A DNA stretch of 64,000 nucleotides from Tistrella mobilis (lineage in GTDB: Bacteria; Pseudomonadota; Alphaproteobacteria; Tistrellales; Tistrellaceae), in assembly GCF_041468085.1 (NCBI RefSeq), contig NZ_CP121014.1, positions 62,001-126,000 on the forward strand. Reading direction: 5' to 3'. This document shows, one piece after another, positions 25,455-33,834 of the stretch; within the stretch, counting starts at the first letter, position 1; every line of letters starts with the position of its first letter. The notes beneath the pieces are model-generated. The model did not search any database, was not told where the DNA came from, and worked only from the letters and a program-made list of their open reading frames with translations. Position numbers and translations under genes: made by a program.

Positions 25455-27647
25455 ATGGCACGCATGGCGTATCGGGCACTGGCGGGAAAATGGGCGTTTT
25501 CCGTGTCCTGGGCAGCACTTCTGGCCGCAGGGCCGGCCGCGGCGGAAGACGCGGTTCCGCTCGATGCCCTGAGGGTGGAAGAGCGCGGGACCGAGAACGG
25601 CACCGGCCCGGTCGGCGGCTATGTCGCCCGGCAGAGCCGCACCGGCACCAAGACCGACAGCCCGATCGCAAAGACGCCGCAGAGCGTGTCGGTCGTCAGC
25701 CGGGAACAGATGCAGGACCAGAAGGTCGAAAGCGTCGCCGAGGCGCTGCGCTACACCCCCGGCGTCTTCGCCGAGTATCGCGGAGCTTCCAACCTGCGCG
25801 ACGAGATTTTCGTTCGCGGCTTCTATTACGCACCAAAATATCTCGACGGGCTGTTCCTGGGCGGCGATCTCTCTTACGCCAAGATCGAGCCCTATCTGCT
25901 GGAACGGGTGGAACTGCTGGGCGGCCCGTCCTCGGTACTCTACGGCCAGGCCAATCCGGGCGGGCTGGTCAACATGGTCAGCAAGACGCCGACCGACATG
26001 CCCCTCTACGAAACCGAGGTCTCGATCGGCACCGGCAATCACTATGGCGCCGCCTTCGACCTGTCGGACCGGCTGACGACCGATGGCCGCTGGGCCGGCC
26101 GGCTGGCCGTCACCGGGGTCAATCGCGATCTTCAGGAAGACGGCGCCGAACGCCGCGCCTTCGCGGTGGCACCCTCGCTGCGCTGGACCGATCACGAGGC
26201 CACCAGCCTCACCATCCTCGGCGGCTATCAGAACGAGCCCGATGCCGGCTATCGCAACTTCCTGGATGCGGCCGGTACCATCACGCCGATCCCGGGCTAT
26301 GGCTATGTCCCGCGCGATTTCTTCGTCTCGGACACCGGGTTCGAGAAATTCGAGCGCGAACAGATCTGGATCGGCTATCAGCTGGAGCATGCGGTCTCGG
26401 ATGCGCTGACCCTGCGCCAGAACGCCCGCTATCATCAGGTTGAGGTGACGCACCATAGCCTGATCTATGGCAGCGCCAGTGCCAGCCCGACCACCGGGGC
26501 CGACACCATCTTCAGCCGCAGCCTGACCGGCGGTACTGATGACTGGCGGCAGATCACGGTCGACAACCAGGCCGAATACCGCGTCGCCACCGGCCTTGCC
26601 GCGCATACCCTGCTCGCCGGGCTGGATTATCGTCACCGCACCCGCGACTACACCTGGGGCCGCAACCGCAATGTGCCGTCGATCGACGTCGCCAACCCGG
26701 TCTATGGCGGTTTCGATTTCTCGTCCCTCGATCTCACCACCACCGACGATCAGGATCTGACGGCGGAGCAGTTCGGGCTTTATCTGCAGGACCAGATCGA
26801 TATCGGCGGCTTCAGCCTGCTGGCCGGTCTGCGGTATGATCGCGCCTCGACCGATATCGATGACAATTTCAACGATCTGTCCTATGCCTACGACGACAAT
26901 GCGCTCACCTGGCGCGTGGGTGCGCTCTACACTTTCGCCAACGGCATCGCGCCTTACGTCTCGTATTCCACCTCGTTCGAGCCGTCGCTTTACGCCCCCG
27001 AAGCGGGTGCGCCTGCCTTCGACCCCACCACCGCCCGGCAGGTCGAACTCGGCGTCAAATACGCGCCCGAGGGCACCGGCCTGCTGCTGACTGCCGCGGT
27101 CTATGATCTGCGCCAGAAGGACGTGGTGATGAGTGCCTGGGATTCCAATCTCGGCCGGTCGGTCTATTCCCAGGTCGGCGAGGTTCATAATCAGGGGCTG
27201 GAGCTGTCGGCCAAGGCCGAGCTGGACGAGAATCTCTCGATGGTGGCGAGCTATTCCTATATCGACTCGACCATCGAGGATTCGGTGACCGCGGCCGAGA
27301 TCGGCCGGACGCCCGCGCGGGTGCCCGCCCATACCGCGTCGCTCTGGGCCGATTACCGCTTCACGGAGGGCGCCGTGCAGGGGCTCGGTCTCGGCGCAGG
27401 CGCGCGCTATATCGGCACAAGCCAGGGCAACAACACCAATAGTTTCGAGGTGCCGGCCGTGACCCTGTTCGACGCCTCGGCCAGCTACGATTTTTCGGCC
27501 CTGGGTGGCAGCTGGCAGGGCGTGTCGGTGCAGGTCAATGCCAAGAACCTGACCGACGAGACCTATGTCGCCTCCTGCGCCAGCGCTTATGCCTGCTTCT
27601 ACGGCGAGGGGCGGACCGTGGTCGCCACCCTGAAGAAGCGCTGGTGA
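25455..27647 (+). CDS. TonB-dependent siderophore receptor
   Basis: A 730-residue outer-membrane receptor. The signal peptide ends at GPAAAED. The plug domain follows with SPIAKTPQSVSVVSREQM, VRGFYYAPKYLDGLFLGGD and LLGGPSSVLYGQANPGGLVN, the last being highly characteristic of FhuA-type hydroxamate/ferrichrome receptors. A 22-strand barrel makes up the rest, ending with VNAKNLTDETYVASC and the terminal aromatic LKKRW. It takes up a ferric siderophore with energy from TonB-ExbBD. The divergent AraC gene probably controls it, and the esterase gene overlaps its end. Confidence 0.95.
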   Translation: MARMAYRALAGKWAFSVSWAALLAAGPAAAEDAVPLDALRVEERGTENGTGPVGGYVARQSRTGTKTDSPIAKTPQSVSVVSREQMQDQKVESVAEALRYTPGVFAEYRGASNLRDEIFVRGFYYAPKYLDGLFLGGDLSYAKIEPYLLERVELLGGPSSVLYGQANPGGLVNMVSKTPTDMPLYETEVSIGTGNHYGAAFDLSDRLTTDGRWAGRLAVTGVNRDLQEDGAERRAFAVAPSLRWTDHEATSLTILGGYQNEPDAGYRNFLDAAGTITPIPGYGYVPRDFFVSDTGFEKFEREQIWIGYQLEHAVSDALTLRQNARYHQVEVTHHSLIYGSASASPTTGADTIFSRSLTGGTDDWRQITVDNQAEYRVATGLAAHTLLAGLDYRHRTRDYTWGRNRNVPSIDVANPVYGGFDFSSLDLTTTDDQDLTAEQFGLYLQDQIDIGGFSLLAGLRYDRASTDIDDNFNDLSYAYDDNALTWRVGALYTFANGIAPYVSYSTSFEPSLYAPEAGAPAFDPTTARQVELGVKYAPEGTGLLLTAAVYDLRQKDVVMSAWDSNLGRSVYSQVGEVHNQGLELSAKAELDENLSMVASYSYIDSTIEDSVTAAEIGRTPARVPAHTASLWADYRFTEGAVQGLGLGAGARYIGTSQGNNTNSFEVPAVTLFDASASYDFSALGGSWQGVSVQVNAKNLTDETYVASCASAYACFYGEGRTVVATLKKRW

Positions 27648-29266
27648 GCCGGCCGATGATCCGTCGGGCACTCACCCTCATGCTTCCCCTTCTGGTTCTG
27701 CTCGCCACCCCGGCCGCCGATGCGGCCGGGATGCGCGAGACCGGGGCGCGCGAGACCGGCGGCACGCTCGCCACCGGCGGGACCGCGCTGGTCCACCTCG
27801 GGGCGGCGCCGGGCGATTATCTCCGCGGTCGTCTGACCGTCGAAAGCGGCCGCTTCGATCTCGATCTGGTCGATGGCGCGGGCGTCCCCCTCCGCCATCT
27901 CGGCAGCAGCATCCCGACCGCCGGCAGCTTCCACCATGTCGTGGGGGCTGCGGATGAACGGCTGCGGCTCCGTGCGGTCGAGGCCGGACGCTGGCGGATC
28001 GACCTGGACCCGCCGATCCCGGCCGCCCTGCAACGGGCGCCCGAACCGGAACTGCCGAGCCCGACCATTGCAGCCCTTGCCCGCGATCTCGCCCGCGGCG
28101 GCGATACCGCCGGCTTCTGGGCCGAAATGGCCCGGCGCGGCACGCCGCTGGTCGAGCCCGCCGACCGCCCCGACCGGCGGATCGTGACCTTCCTCGCCCG
28201 CGGTGCCCGCCGCAATGTCCGCCTGTTCGGCGGCCCCGGCACCGGTCATGACGAGCTGGAGCGTCTGGGTCTCTCCGATGTCTGGTACCGAAGCTATCTC
28301 CTGCCCTCGGAGACGCGGCTCGCCTATCAGCTGGCGCCGGATGTGCCCGAATTCGACGGCACGGCGCGCGAACGCCGGGTGGCGGTGCTGGCGACGGCGG
28401 CGGCCGATCCGCTCAACCGCCATCCCTGGCCGGCGGATGCCCCCGATATCTGGGCGCGCGAGTCCCTGCTGGTGCTGGATGATGCGCCGGCCCAGCCCTG
28501 GGCCGATGCCGACGCCTCCGTGCCGCATGGCCGGCTGGATCGCCTGCGGCTGGCCAGCCGCAGGCTCGGCAATACCCGCGACATCACCCTCTACCGTCCG
28601 GCCGGGTTTGATCCGGCGCGGGCCGATACCGTGCTGCTGATCCTGTTCGACGGCCGCGAGTATCAGCGGAAGGTGCCGGTGCCGCGGATCCTGGATGCGA
28701 TGATCGCCGCCGGGGTGATCCCGCCGGTGGTGGCGGTGCTGGTCGACAGCCTGGACCAGGACACCCGCGGCCGCGAACTGCCGGGCAATCCGGATTTCGC
28801 CGACATGCTCGCCGAAGAGCTGTTGCCCATGCTGCGCAGCACGGCCGGTTTCACCCCCCACCCGGCCCGCACCGTACTCTCGGGATCGAGCTTCGGAGGC
28901 CTGGCCGCGATGACCGCGGCACTCCGCCATCCGGAGGCGTTCGGCAATGTGCTGGCCATGTCCGGCTCGTTCTGGTGGAGCCCTCCCGGCACGCCCGAGA
29001 CCGGGCGGGAATGGGTGGCCGGGCGGGTTGCGGCGGCGACCATGCCGCCGCCGCTCCGCGTCTTTCTTGCCGCCGGGATCTACGAGACCTCCGGCGACGG
29101 GGTGACGGCCTCGATCCTCGACACCAACCGCCATCTGCGCGATGTGCTGATGGCGAAGGGCGTCTGGGTGCGCCATCGCGAATACGCCACCGGCCATGAC
29201 TACGTCGCCTGGCAGGGGGTGCTTTCCGACGGGCTGGTGGCGCTGTTCGGGCGCGACCAGCCCTGA
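27644..29266 (+). CDS. Siderophore esterase (Fes/IroD-like alpha/beta hydrolase)
   Basis: A 540-residue exported hydrolase. The N-terminal third is a beta-rich domain as in enterochelin esterases; the C-terminal part is the esterase D fold with DTVLLILFDGREY, nucleophile elbow LSGSSFGGLAA and a His in ATGHDYVAWQG. Such enzymes cleave ester siderophores so that iron is released. The signal peptide (MIRRALTLMLPLLVLLATPA) suggests periplasmic action. A GTG at 27644 overlaps the receptor stop; the ATG at 27656 is the alternative start. Co-transcription with the receptor points to one uptake-and-release module, likely for a foreign siderophore. Confidence 0.88.
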   Translation: MSRPMIRRALTLMLPLLVLLATPAADAAGMRETGARETGGTLATGGTALVHLGAAPGDYLRGRLTVESGRFDLDLVDGAGVPLRHLGSSIPTAGSFHHVVGAADERLRLRAVEAGRWRIDLDPPIPAALQRAPEPELPSPTIAALARDLARGGDTAGFWAEMARRGTPLVEPADRPDRRIVTFLARGARRNVRLFGGPGTGHDELERLGLSDVWYRSYLLPSETRLAYQLAPDVPEFDGTARERRVAVLATAAADPLNRHPWPADAPDIWARESLLVLDDAPAQPWADADASVPHGRLDRLRLASRRLGNTRDITLYRPAGFDPARADTVLLILFDGREYQRKVPVPRILDAMIAAGVIPPVVAVLVDSLDQDTRGRELPGNPDFADMLAEELLPMLRSTAGFTPHPARTVLSGSSFGGLAAMTAALRHPEAFGNVLAMSGSFWWSPPGTPETGREWVAGRVAAATMPPPLRVFLAAGIYETSGDGVTASILDTNRHLRDVLMAKGVWVRHREYATGHDYVAWQGVLSDGLVALFGRDQP

Positions 29267-29271
29267 CCGGT

Positions 29272-30219
29272 TCAGCGGCCGACCGGCTCCCAGCCATAGG
29301 CCGCACCGTCGCTGCCCGGCGTCACCCGGCCGATGCCGGGGAAGGTGATATGGGCGCCGGCCACCAGATAGCCCTTGGCGGCGGCGTCTTCCATCGCCGC
29401 CAGGCGGCTCTGGCGGGCGGCGTCCTGGTCGACGTCGAAGTCGATGGTGACCTCGGGCTCGGCGAACTGGACGAATTCGCCATGGGTGATGTCGCCCCAG
29501 ACCACCAGCTTTTCGCCCTGATCGCTGACCACGATCGAGGAATGGCCCGGGGTATGGCCGGCGCGCAGGATCGACTGCAGCCCCGGCACCGGGTCGGCGC
29601 CGTCGGCGAAGGTTGTGAAGCGCCCGGTCTCGCGATAGGGGGCCGTCATGGCGATCGCTTCGTCGAAGCCGCGCCGGGCGGCCTCGGGGGCGGCGGCGCG
29701 GGCCTCGTCGCTCAGCCAATAGGCGGCGTCGCGCTCCGCCACATGCAGCCGCGCCTTCGGGAACACCGCCTTGCCGTTGCGGGTCAGCCCGCCCGAATGG
29801 TCGGCATGGATATGGGTCAACACGATGTCGTCGATCTCGTCCGGCGTGTGGCCGGCGGCCTTCAGGCTTTCGGCCAGATGGCCGAGGCGCGGCCCCAGCA
29901 GATCGCCAGTGCCGGTGTCGATCAGCACCAGCCGGCCATCGGGCATGGCGACCAGATAGGTATTCACCGCCAGCGTCACCGGCGACCGTTTACCGGCGCG
30001 GGCCAGCGCCGCTTCGATCTGCGGCCTGGGTTCGCCGCGCATGATGTCGGCCAGCGGCACCGGGATCTGACCATCGGACAGGGCGGTGACACTGATCCGG
30101 CCGATATCGAGCTGATAGGGGGCGGGCAGGGCCTCGTCCGCCGCGGCCGGACCGGCAAGGATCGAGAGGCCGAGCAGGCCGGCGAAAGCGAGGGAGGCGG
30201 CAAGGGGGGTCTTCGACAT
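29272..30219 (-). CDS. Exported metallo-beta-lactamase-fold hydrolase
   Basis: A 315-residue protein with a cleavable signal peptide (ends GPAAADEALP). The metal-binding motif is THIHADHSGG (HxHxDH), with later His residues in RAGHTPGHSS and a further Asp/His in VVWGDITHGE. These ligands fit a di-zinc hydrolase. The branch includes quorum-quenching lactonases and many uncharacterised periplasmic enzymes. It is divergent from the LysR gene at 30303, which probably regulates it; the stop is only 6 bp from that of the convergent esterase. Confidence 0.9.
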   Translation of the reverse strand: MSKTPLAASLAFAGLLGLSILAGPAAADEALPAPYQLDIGRISVTALSDGQIPVPLADIMRGEPRPQIEAALARAGKRSPVTLAVNTYLVAMPDGRLVLIDTGTGDLLGPRLGHLAESLKAAGHTPDEIDDIVLTHIHADHSGGLTRNGKAVFPKARLHVAERDAAYWLSDEARAAAPEAARRGFDEAIAMTAPYRETGRFTTFADGADPVPGLQSILRAGHTPGHSSIVVSDQGEKLVVWGDITHGEFVQFAEPEVTIDFDVDQDAARQSRLAAMEDAAAKGYLVAGAHITFPGIGRVTPGSDGAAYGWEPVGR

Positions 30220-30302
30220 GGGAAGAGGTCTCCGTGATCATCGGGACAGGCTTGCCCCGGACGCCGCTTCAGGTATCTATGGTCAGGTCAGCAATCAAAT
30301 CG

Positions 30303-31256
30303 ATGCGGATCATGGAGAGTATCGACCATTTCAATCTGCGCGCCTTCGACCTCAACCTTCTGGTCGCCTTCGACGCCCTGATGGAAGAGGGCAGCGTCAC
30401 CCGCGCCGCCCGGCGGCTGAAGATCGGCCAGCCGGCGATGAGCCACGCGCTTTCTACCCTGCGCATGCTTTTGCAGGACGAGCTGTTCGTGCGGGTGGGA
30501 CAGGTGATGCAGCCCACGGCCCGTGCCATCGCCGTGGCCGCACCGGTGCGTGCGGCCCTGACCCAGGCCCAGGCGGCGCTGGGCGCGCGCGAAAGTTTCC
30601 GCCCCGAAACCGAACGCCGCATCTTCCGCCTCGGCATGTCCAGCGAGCTGGAACTGCTGCTTCTTCCCGCGCTCACCGCCCGCCTGACGGCGGAGGCACC
30701 CGGCATCCGCCTGCATGCCCGCATGGCCCCCTCCACCCAGGTCGAGGCGATGATCGACACCGGGGTGATCGATCTTGCGGTCGGCTGCTCGCTGGAACCG
30801 GCCAGCCGGCATCGCGGGCTCGACCTCTTCCCCGCGGGCGTGTCGTGCTGCTTCAATCCGCGGCTGCTGGCGCTGACCGTGCCGGTCGGGCTGGATGCCT
30901 ATCTGGCCGGCCGGCATGCCGTGGTTTCGCAGAGCGAGAGCCTGCACGGCTGCGTGCAGGATGCGCTGGAGCGGATCCGCACCGATCTGGACGTCGTGAT
31001 GGCGGCGCCGGATTTCCTGACCGTGCTGTCGGCTGCGGTCGAGGCGCCGGTGATCGCCACCATCTCGACCCGCGTCGCCCGGCGATTCGCGCCGGCGCTT
31101 GGCCTGACCGTGTCGCCGGTGCCGCTGGATCTGGTTTTCCCGCCGGTGCGCATGGTCTGGCCGGTGCGGCTGGATCGCGACCCGGCGGCGGCCTGGCTGC
31201 GCGACCGGATCATCGAGACGCTGGGCCTTGAACGGGTGCATGATCAGGCGGCGTGA
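30303..31256 (+). CDS. LysR-family transcriptional regulator (NodD/LinR branch)
   Basis: A 317-residue regulator. The DNA-binding domain reads FDLNLLVAFDALMEEGSV, then TRAARRLKIGQPAMSHALSTLR. The effector domain contains FRLGMSSELELLLLPALTARL. This is the style of the NodD/LinR/SyrM group. The divergent arrangement with the metallo-hydrolase gene (83 bp between starts) suggests it controls that gene. Upstream in-frame starts at 30234 and 30279 exist but add residues with no family counterpart; ATG 30312 is another possible start. Confidence 0.88.
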   Translation: MRIMESIDHFNLRAFDLNLLVAFDALMEEGSVTRAARRLKIGQPAMSHALSTLRMLLQDELFVRVGQVMQPTARAIAVAAPVRAALTQAQAALGARESFRPETERRIFRLGMSSELELLLLPALTARLTAEAPGIRLHARMAPSTQVEAMIDTGVIDLAVGCSLEPASRHRGLDLFPAGVSCCFNPRLLALTVPVGLDAYLAGRHAVVSQSESLHGCVQDALERIRTDLDVVMAAPDFLTVLSAAVEAPVIATISTRVARRFAPALGLTVSPVPLDLVFPPVRMVWPVRLDRDPAAAWLRDRIIETLGLERVHDQAA

Positions 31257-31281
31257 CGACGACATCCATCCGGAGGACGCC

Positions 31282-31962
31282 ATGACATCTTTCGCCGGGG
31301 TGCTGGACCGCGCCGCCCGCCATCATGGCGGGGCGGAAGCGCTGGAGGCCCGCCTTGCCGCCACCCCCTGGACGGCGCGCACCCCAGACGAGCTGCGCGC
31401 CGTGCCCGACGACCGCTTCCTGGCCGAGGCGACCCGGGTGATCTTCCAGGCCGGGTTCGACTGGGCGGCGATCGATCGCCGCTGGCCGGATTTCGAGGCG
31501 GCCTTCGAGGGCTTCGATCCCGGCCGCTGATCGCTGATGTCGGATGACGATCTCGACCGGCTGATGGCGGCGCCCGGTATCGTGCGCAACGCCGCCAAGC
31601 TGCGCTCGGTCGGCGGCAATGCCGCCTTCTTCTCAGACCTCGCCCGCAGCCATGGCTCGGTCGCGGCCTGGATCCTGACCTTCCCGGCCGGGCGCTATAT
31701 GGAGCTGGTGCGCGAACTGAAGATGCGCGGCGACCGTCTGGGCGGCAAGACCGGCCAGCTGCTGCTGCGCCGGATGGGCGTGCCGTCGCTGATCTGTTCC
31801 GATGACGTGGTCAAGGCGCTGATCGCCGCCGATGTCGTTTCGAAAGCCCCGTCTTCGGCCAGGGATTTCGCCGCGGTCCAGGCCGCCCTGGACCGCTGGC
31901 AGGCGGAAACCGGCTTCGATCTCACCCGGATCAGCCGCATTCTGGCGTTGTCGGTGGGCTGA
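31282..31962 (+). pseudogene. DNA-3-methyladenine glycosylase I-like gene split by an in-frame TGA
   Basis: Two consecutive frames, 31282-31530 and 31537-31962, are in the same register and together match a full TagI-type glycosylase: RVIFQAGFDWAAIDRRWPDF plus EAAFEGFDPGR, then a TGA at 31528-31530 in place of one residue, then LMSDDDLDRLMAAPGIVRNAAK and KTGQLLLRRMGVPS. TagI removes 3-methyladenine from alkylated DNA. The 5' part starts at ATG 31282 behind CGGAGGA. The opal codon could be a real mutation, a read-through site or an assembly error. If real, the gene is probably inactive unless both halves are made and assemble. Confidence 0.8.
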
Positions 31963-31974
31963 TGTTCCGGCGCC

Positions 31975-32802
31975 TCATCTGCCGCCGCCCACGATCACCG
32001 GCCGGACCAGCGCTGCCAGCGCCGATCGCATCGCCTGGGGGTCGGTCACCCGGCGGGGGAAGCGGATGCGCAGATCGCCTTGGGGAGAGGTGAGGTCGAT
32101 GCCCTCGGGGTCGATGCCAGCCGCCCGCCAGCGTCCGGCATCGCTGCCGCCATGCAGCCGGGCCAGCCGCCCGGGCAGATCCTCGCCCCAGGGGCCGTTC
32201 AGGCGCTCGACCTCTTCGGCCTCGGCGGCGAGCAGGGCTTCGGCCCCTGAGAGATCGGTCAGGAAATGCGCCACCTGCGGCTCGCCCGCATTGCGGCGGG
32301 GGCCGCCGGACACGCGCAGATCCGCCATCTCCAGCCGGTAGAGGCCGATATCGGGCAGGGTCATGTACAGCTTCGTCTTCGGGTGCCGGGCCAGATAGCG
32401 CCGACGGACGGCCTCCAGCCGGGCCGTCTCGGTCACCGGCACCACCCGGCCGACGATGGTCATCCGCACGCCCCCCAGCACATCGGCAAGCCCGGGCTCG
32501 ATCAGGGTCAGCGCGGCGCGCGGATCGGCCGCCAGATTGCGCGCATGCAGCGCCAGCCCGGCCATGATGAAGACCGGGCTGCCGTCGTGATCGGTCGCCA
32601 GATTGGTGGCCGCGCCATAGGGATAGCCGCTTTCCGGGTCGAGCGTCGACAGCGTGCCGAACCGCGCGGTGCGCAGCAGCCGCCGGCCATGATCTTCGGC
32701 ATCGAAGGGCAGGGCGGCATCCAGGCGCAGCTCCCGGCCGCGCGGGGTGATGACGGGGGCGCCGTCGGACGGTGTGTCGACAGAGGGGGCGGGCGTGGTC
32801 AT
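31975..32802 (-). CDS. hugZ: HugZ-like haem utilisation protein (PNPOx fold plus DUF2470)
   Basis: A 275-residue protein. The N-terminal split-barrel domain has RTARFGTLSTLDPESGYPYGA followed by PVFIMAGLALHARNLAADPRAALTL, typical of HugZ/HutZ and related flavin or haem-binding proteins. The C-terminal domain (GIDPEGIDLTSPQGDLRIRFPRRV) is of the DUF2470 type, which contacts haem in this family. It is likely cytoplasmic and helps to degrade or handle haem for iron. An imperfect iron-box-like sequence lies upstream (32856-32874). Other PNPOx-fold oxidoreductases cannot be excluded. Confidence 0.8.
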   Translation of the reverse strand: MTTPAPSVDTPSDGAPVITPRGRELRLDAALPFDAEDHGRRLLRTARFGTLSTLDPESGYPYGAATNLATDHDGSPVFIMAGLALHARNLAADPRAALTLIEPGLADVLGGVRMTIVGRVVPVTETARLEAVRRRYLARHPKTKLYMTLPDIGLYRLEMADLRVSGGPRRNAGEPQVAHFLTDLSGAEALLAAEAEEVERLNGPWGEDLPGRLARLHGGSDAGRWRAAGIDPEGIDLTSPQGDLRIRFPRRVTDPQAMRSALAALVRPVIVGGGR

Positions 32803-32855
32803 GGCGGTCTCTCCGGGCTGGCGGTCGCGCAGCCGAAGGATGGGCTTCCTGTTGT

Positions 32856-32874
32856 GAGAATGCAAGTCAGTCGC
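32856..32874. promoter_or_regulatory. Degenerate Fur/iron-box-like site
   Basis: GAGAATGCAAGTCAGTCGC matches the 19-bp Fur consensus at 12 positions, and the segment TGCAAGTCAGTCGCA is close to an inverted repeat. It lies 54 bp upstream of the HugZ-like gene on the minus strand and 136 bp before the GntR gene on the other strand. A haem-iron protein is a natural iron-regulated target, but the match is too weak to be sure. Confidence 0.3.
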
Positions 32875-33009
32875 AATAAAGAGGCGGTGCGGGGCTGGCG
32901 CATCTTTTCCGCCACCCGGTCTTTCCAGCCGGGGGGCCGTACCGTAGCATCCAATCCCGAAAACAGGCCCCTCGCGGCCGTCTCTTATGTGCCAGCACGG
33001 GGAAGATCG

Positions 33010-33714
33010 ATGGCCGACCCGAAGCCCACTGCACTGCCCGAACGCCGACGCGGCTCCGGCGTCAAGATGGTCTATGACCTTCTGCGCGATGAAATTCTCG
33101 ATCTGAAACTTGCGCCGGGCAGCCCGGTGGACGAGGTGCAGCTGGCGGAGCGGTTCAAGATGTCGCGCACGCCGATCCGCGAGGCGCTTGTCCGCCTGGC
33201 CGGCGAGGGGTTGATCGAGACGCTTCCGAATCGGTCGACCATGGTGTCGAACATCGATTTTCTCAACCTCAGCACCTTCTTCGATGCCCTGGTGCTGATG
33301 TATCGGGTGACGACGCGGCTGGCCGCACAGAACCATCGGCCGGAAGATCTGCCCGCCATCCGCCGTCATCACCAGGAATACGCGGCGGCCGTGGAGGCGC
33401 GCGACGCCCTGGCGATGATCGCCACCAATGCCGCCTTCCACGCCGCCATCGCCGAAGCCGGCCGCAACCCGTATTTCACCGGCCTGTTCCGCAAGCTGCT
33501 CGACGAGGGGCGGCGCATCCTGCGTCTCTACTACCGGTCCTATGAAGAGCAGTTTCCGCAGCGCTTCGTGGATGAGCATGCCGAGATGATCGCCACGATC
33601 GAAGCGCGTGACGTCGAGCGGGCCGACCAGCTGGGCCGGGCCCATGCCGAGCAGATCGTGGCCCAGGTGCAGAAGCTGTTCAGCCGCAATGGCGGGCTCG
33701 ATATCCCGCTCTGA
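33010..33714 (+). CDS. GntR-family regulator (FadR/FCD subfamily) of hydroxyproline locus
   Basis: A 234-residue regulator. The winged helix-turn-helix spans YDLLRDEILDLKLAPG, then VDEVQLAERFKMSRTPIREALVRLAGEGLIE. The C-terminal all-helical FCD ligand domain includes the metal-ligand His residues in FHAAIAEAGRN and the late VDEHAEMIATIEARD. FCD regulators usually bind palindromes of the TTGT-N-ACAA type; such a site, TTGTCGACAA, lies 15 bp after this gene, in front of the deaminase gene. It is therefore the probable local regulator of 33835-40249, responding to hydroxyproline or an intermediate. Confidence 0.88.
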   Translation: MADPKPTALPERRRGSGVKMVYDLLRDEILDLKLAPGSPVDEVQLAERFKMSRTPIREALVRLAGEGLIETLPNRSTMVSNIDFLNLSTFFDALVLMYRVTTRLAAQNHRPEDLPAIRRHHQEYAAAVEARDALAMIATNAAFHAAIAEAGRNPYFTGLFRKLLDEGRRILRLYYRSYEEQFPQRFVDEHAEMIATIEARDVERADQLGRAHAEQIVAQVQKLFSRNGGLDIPL

Positions 33715-33717
33715 TAT

Positions 33718-33738
33718 TTGTATTTTGTTTGTCGACAA
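33718..33738. promoter_or_regulatory. Candidate GntR operator before the deaminase gene
   Basis: The palindrome TTGTCGACAA (33729-33738) fits the FCD-GntR operator form. It is preceded by TTGTAT at 33718-33723, so two TTGTNN steps lie exactly 11 bp apart. The same TTGTAT-N5-TTGTNN arrangement occurs at 34958-34974 upstream of the ABC importer. The site is 96 bp before the GTG start of the deaminase gene. Binding by the adjacent GntR protein is inference. Confidence 0.55.
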
Positions 33739-33834
33739 GAAAAATGCAAACTGCTATCACGGTGATGGCAGAGGGGGAGGACAGCTGCGTCCTGCCGGCG
33801 GACTGCCCGACCGAACGGCTGGAAGGAGACGAAG

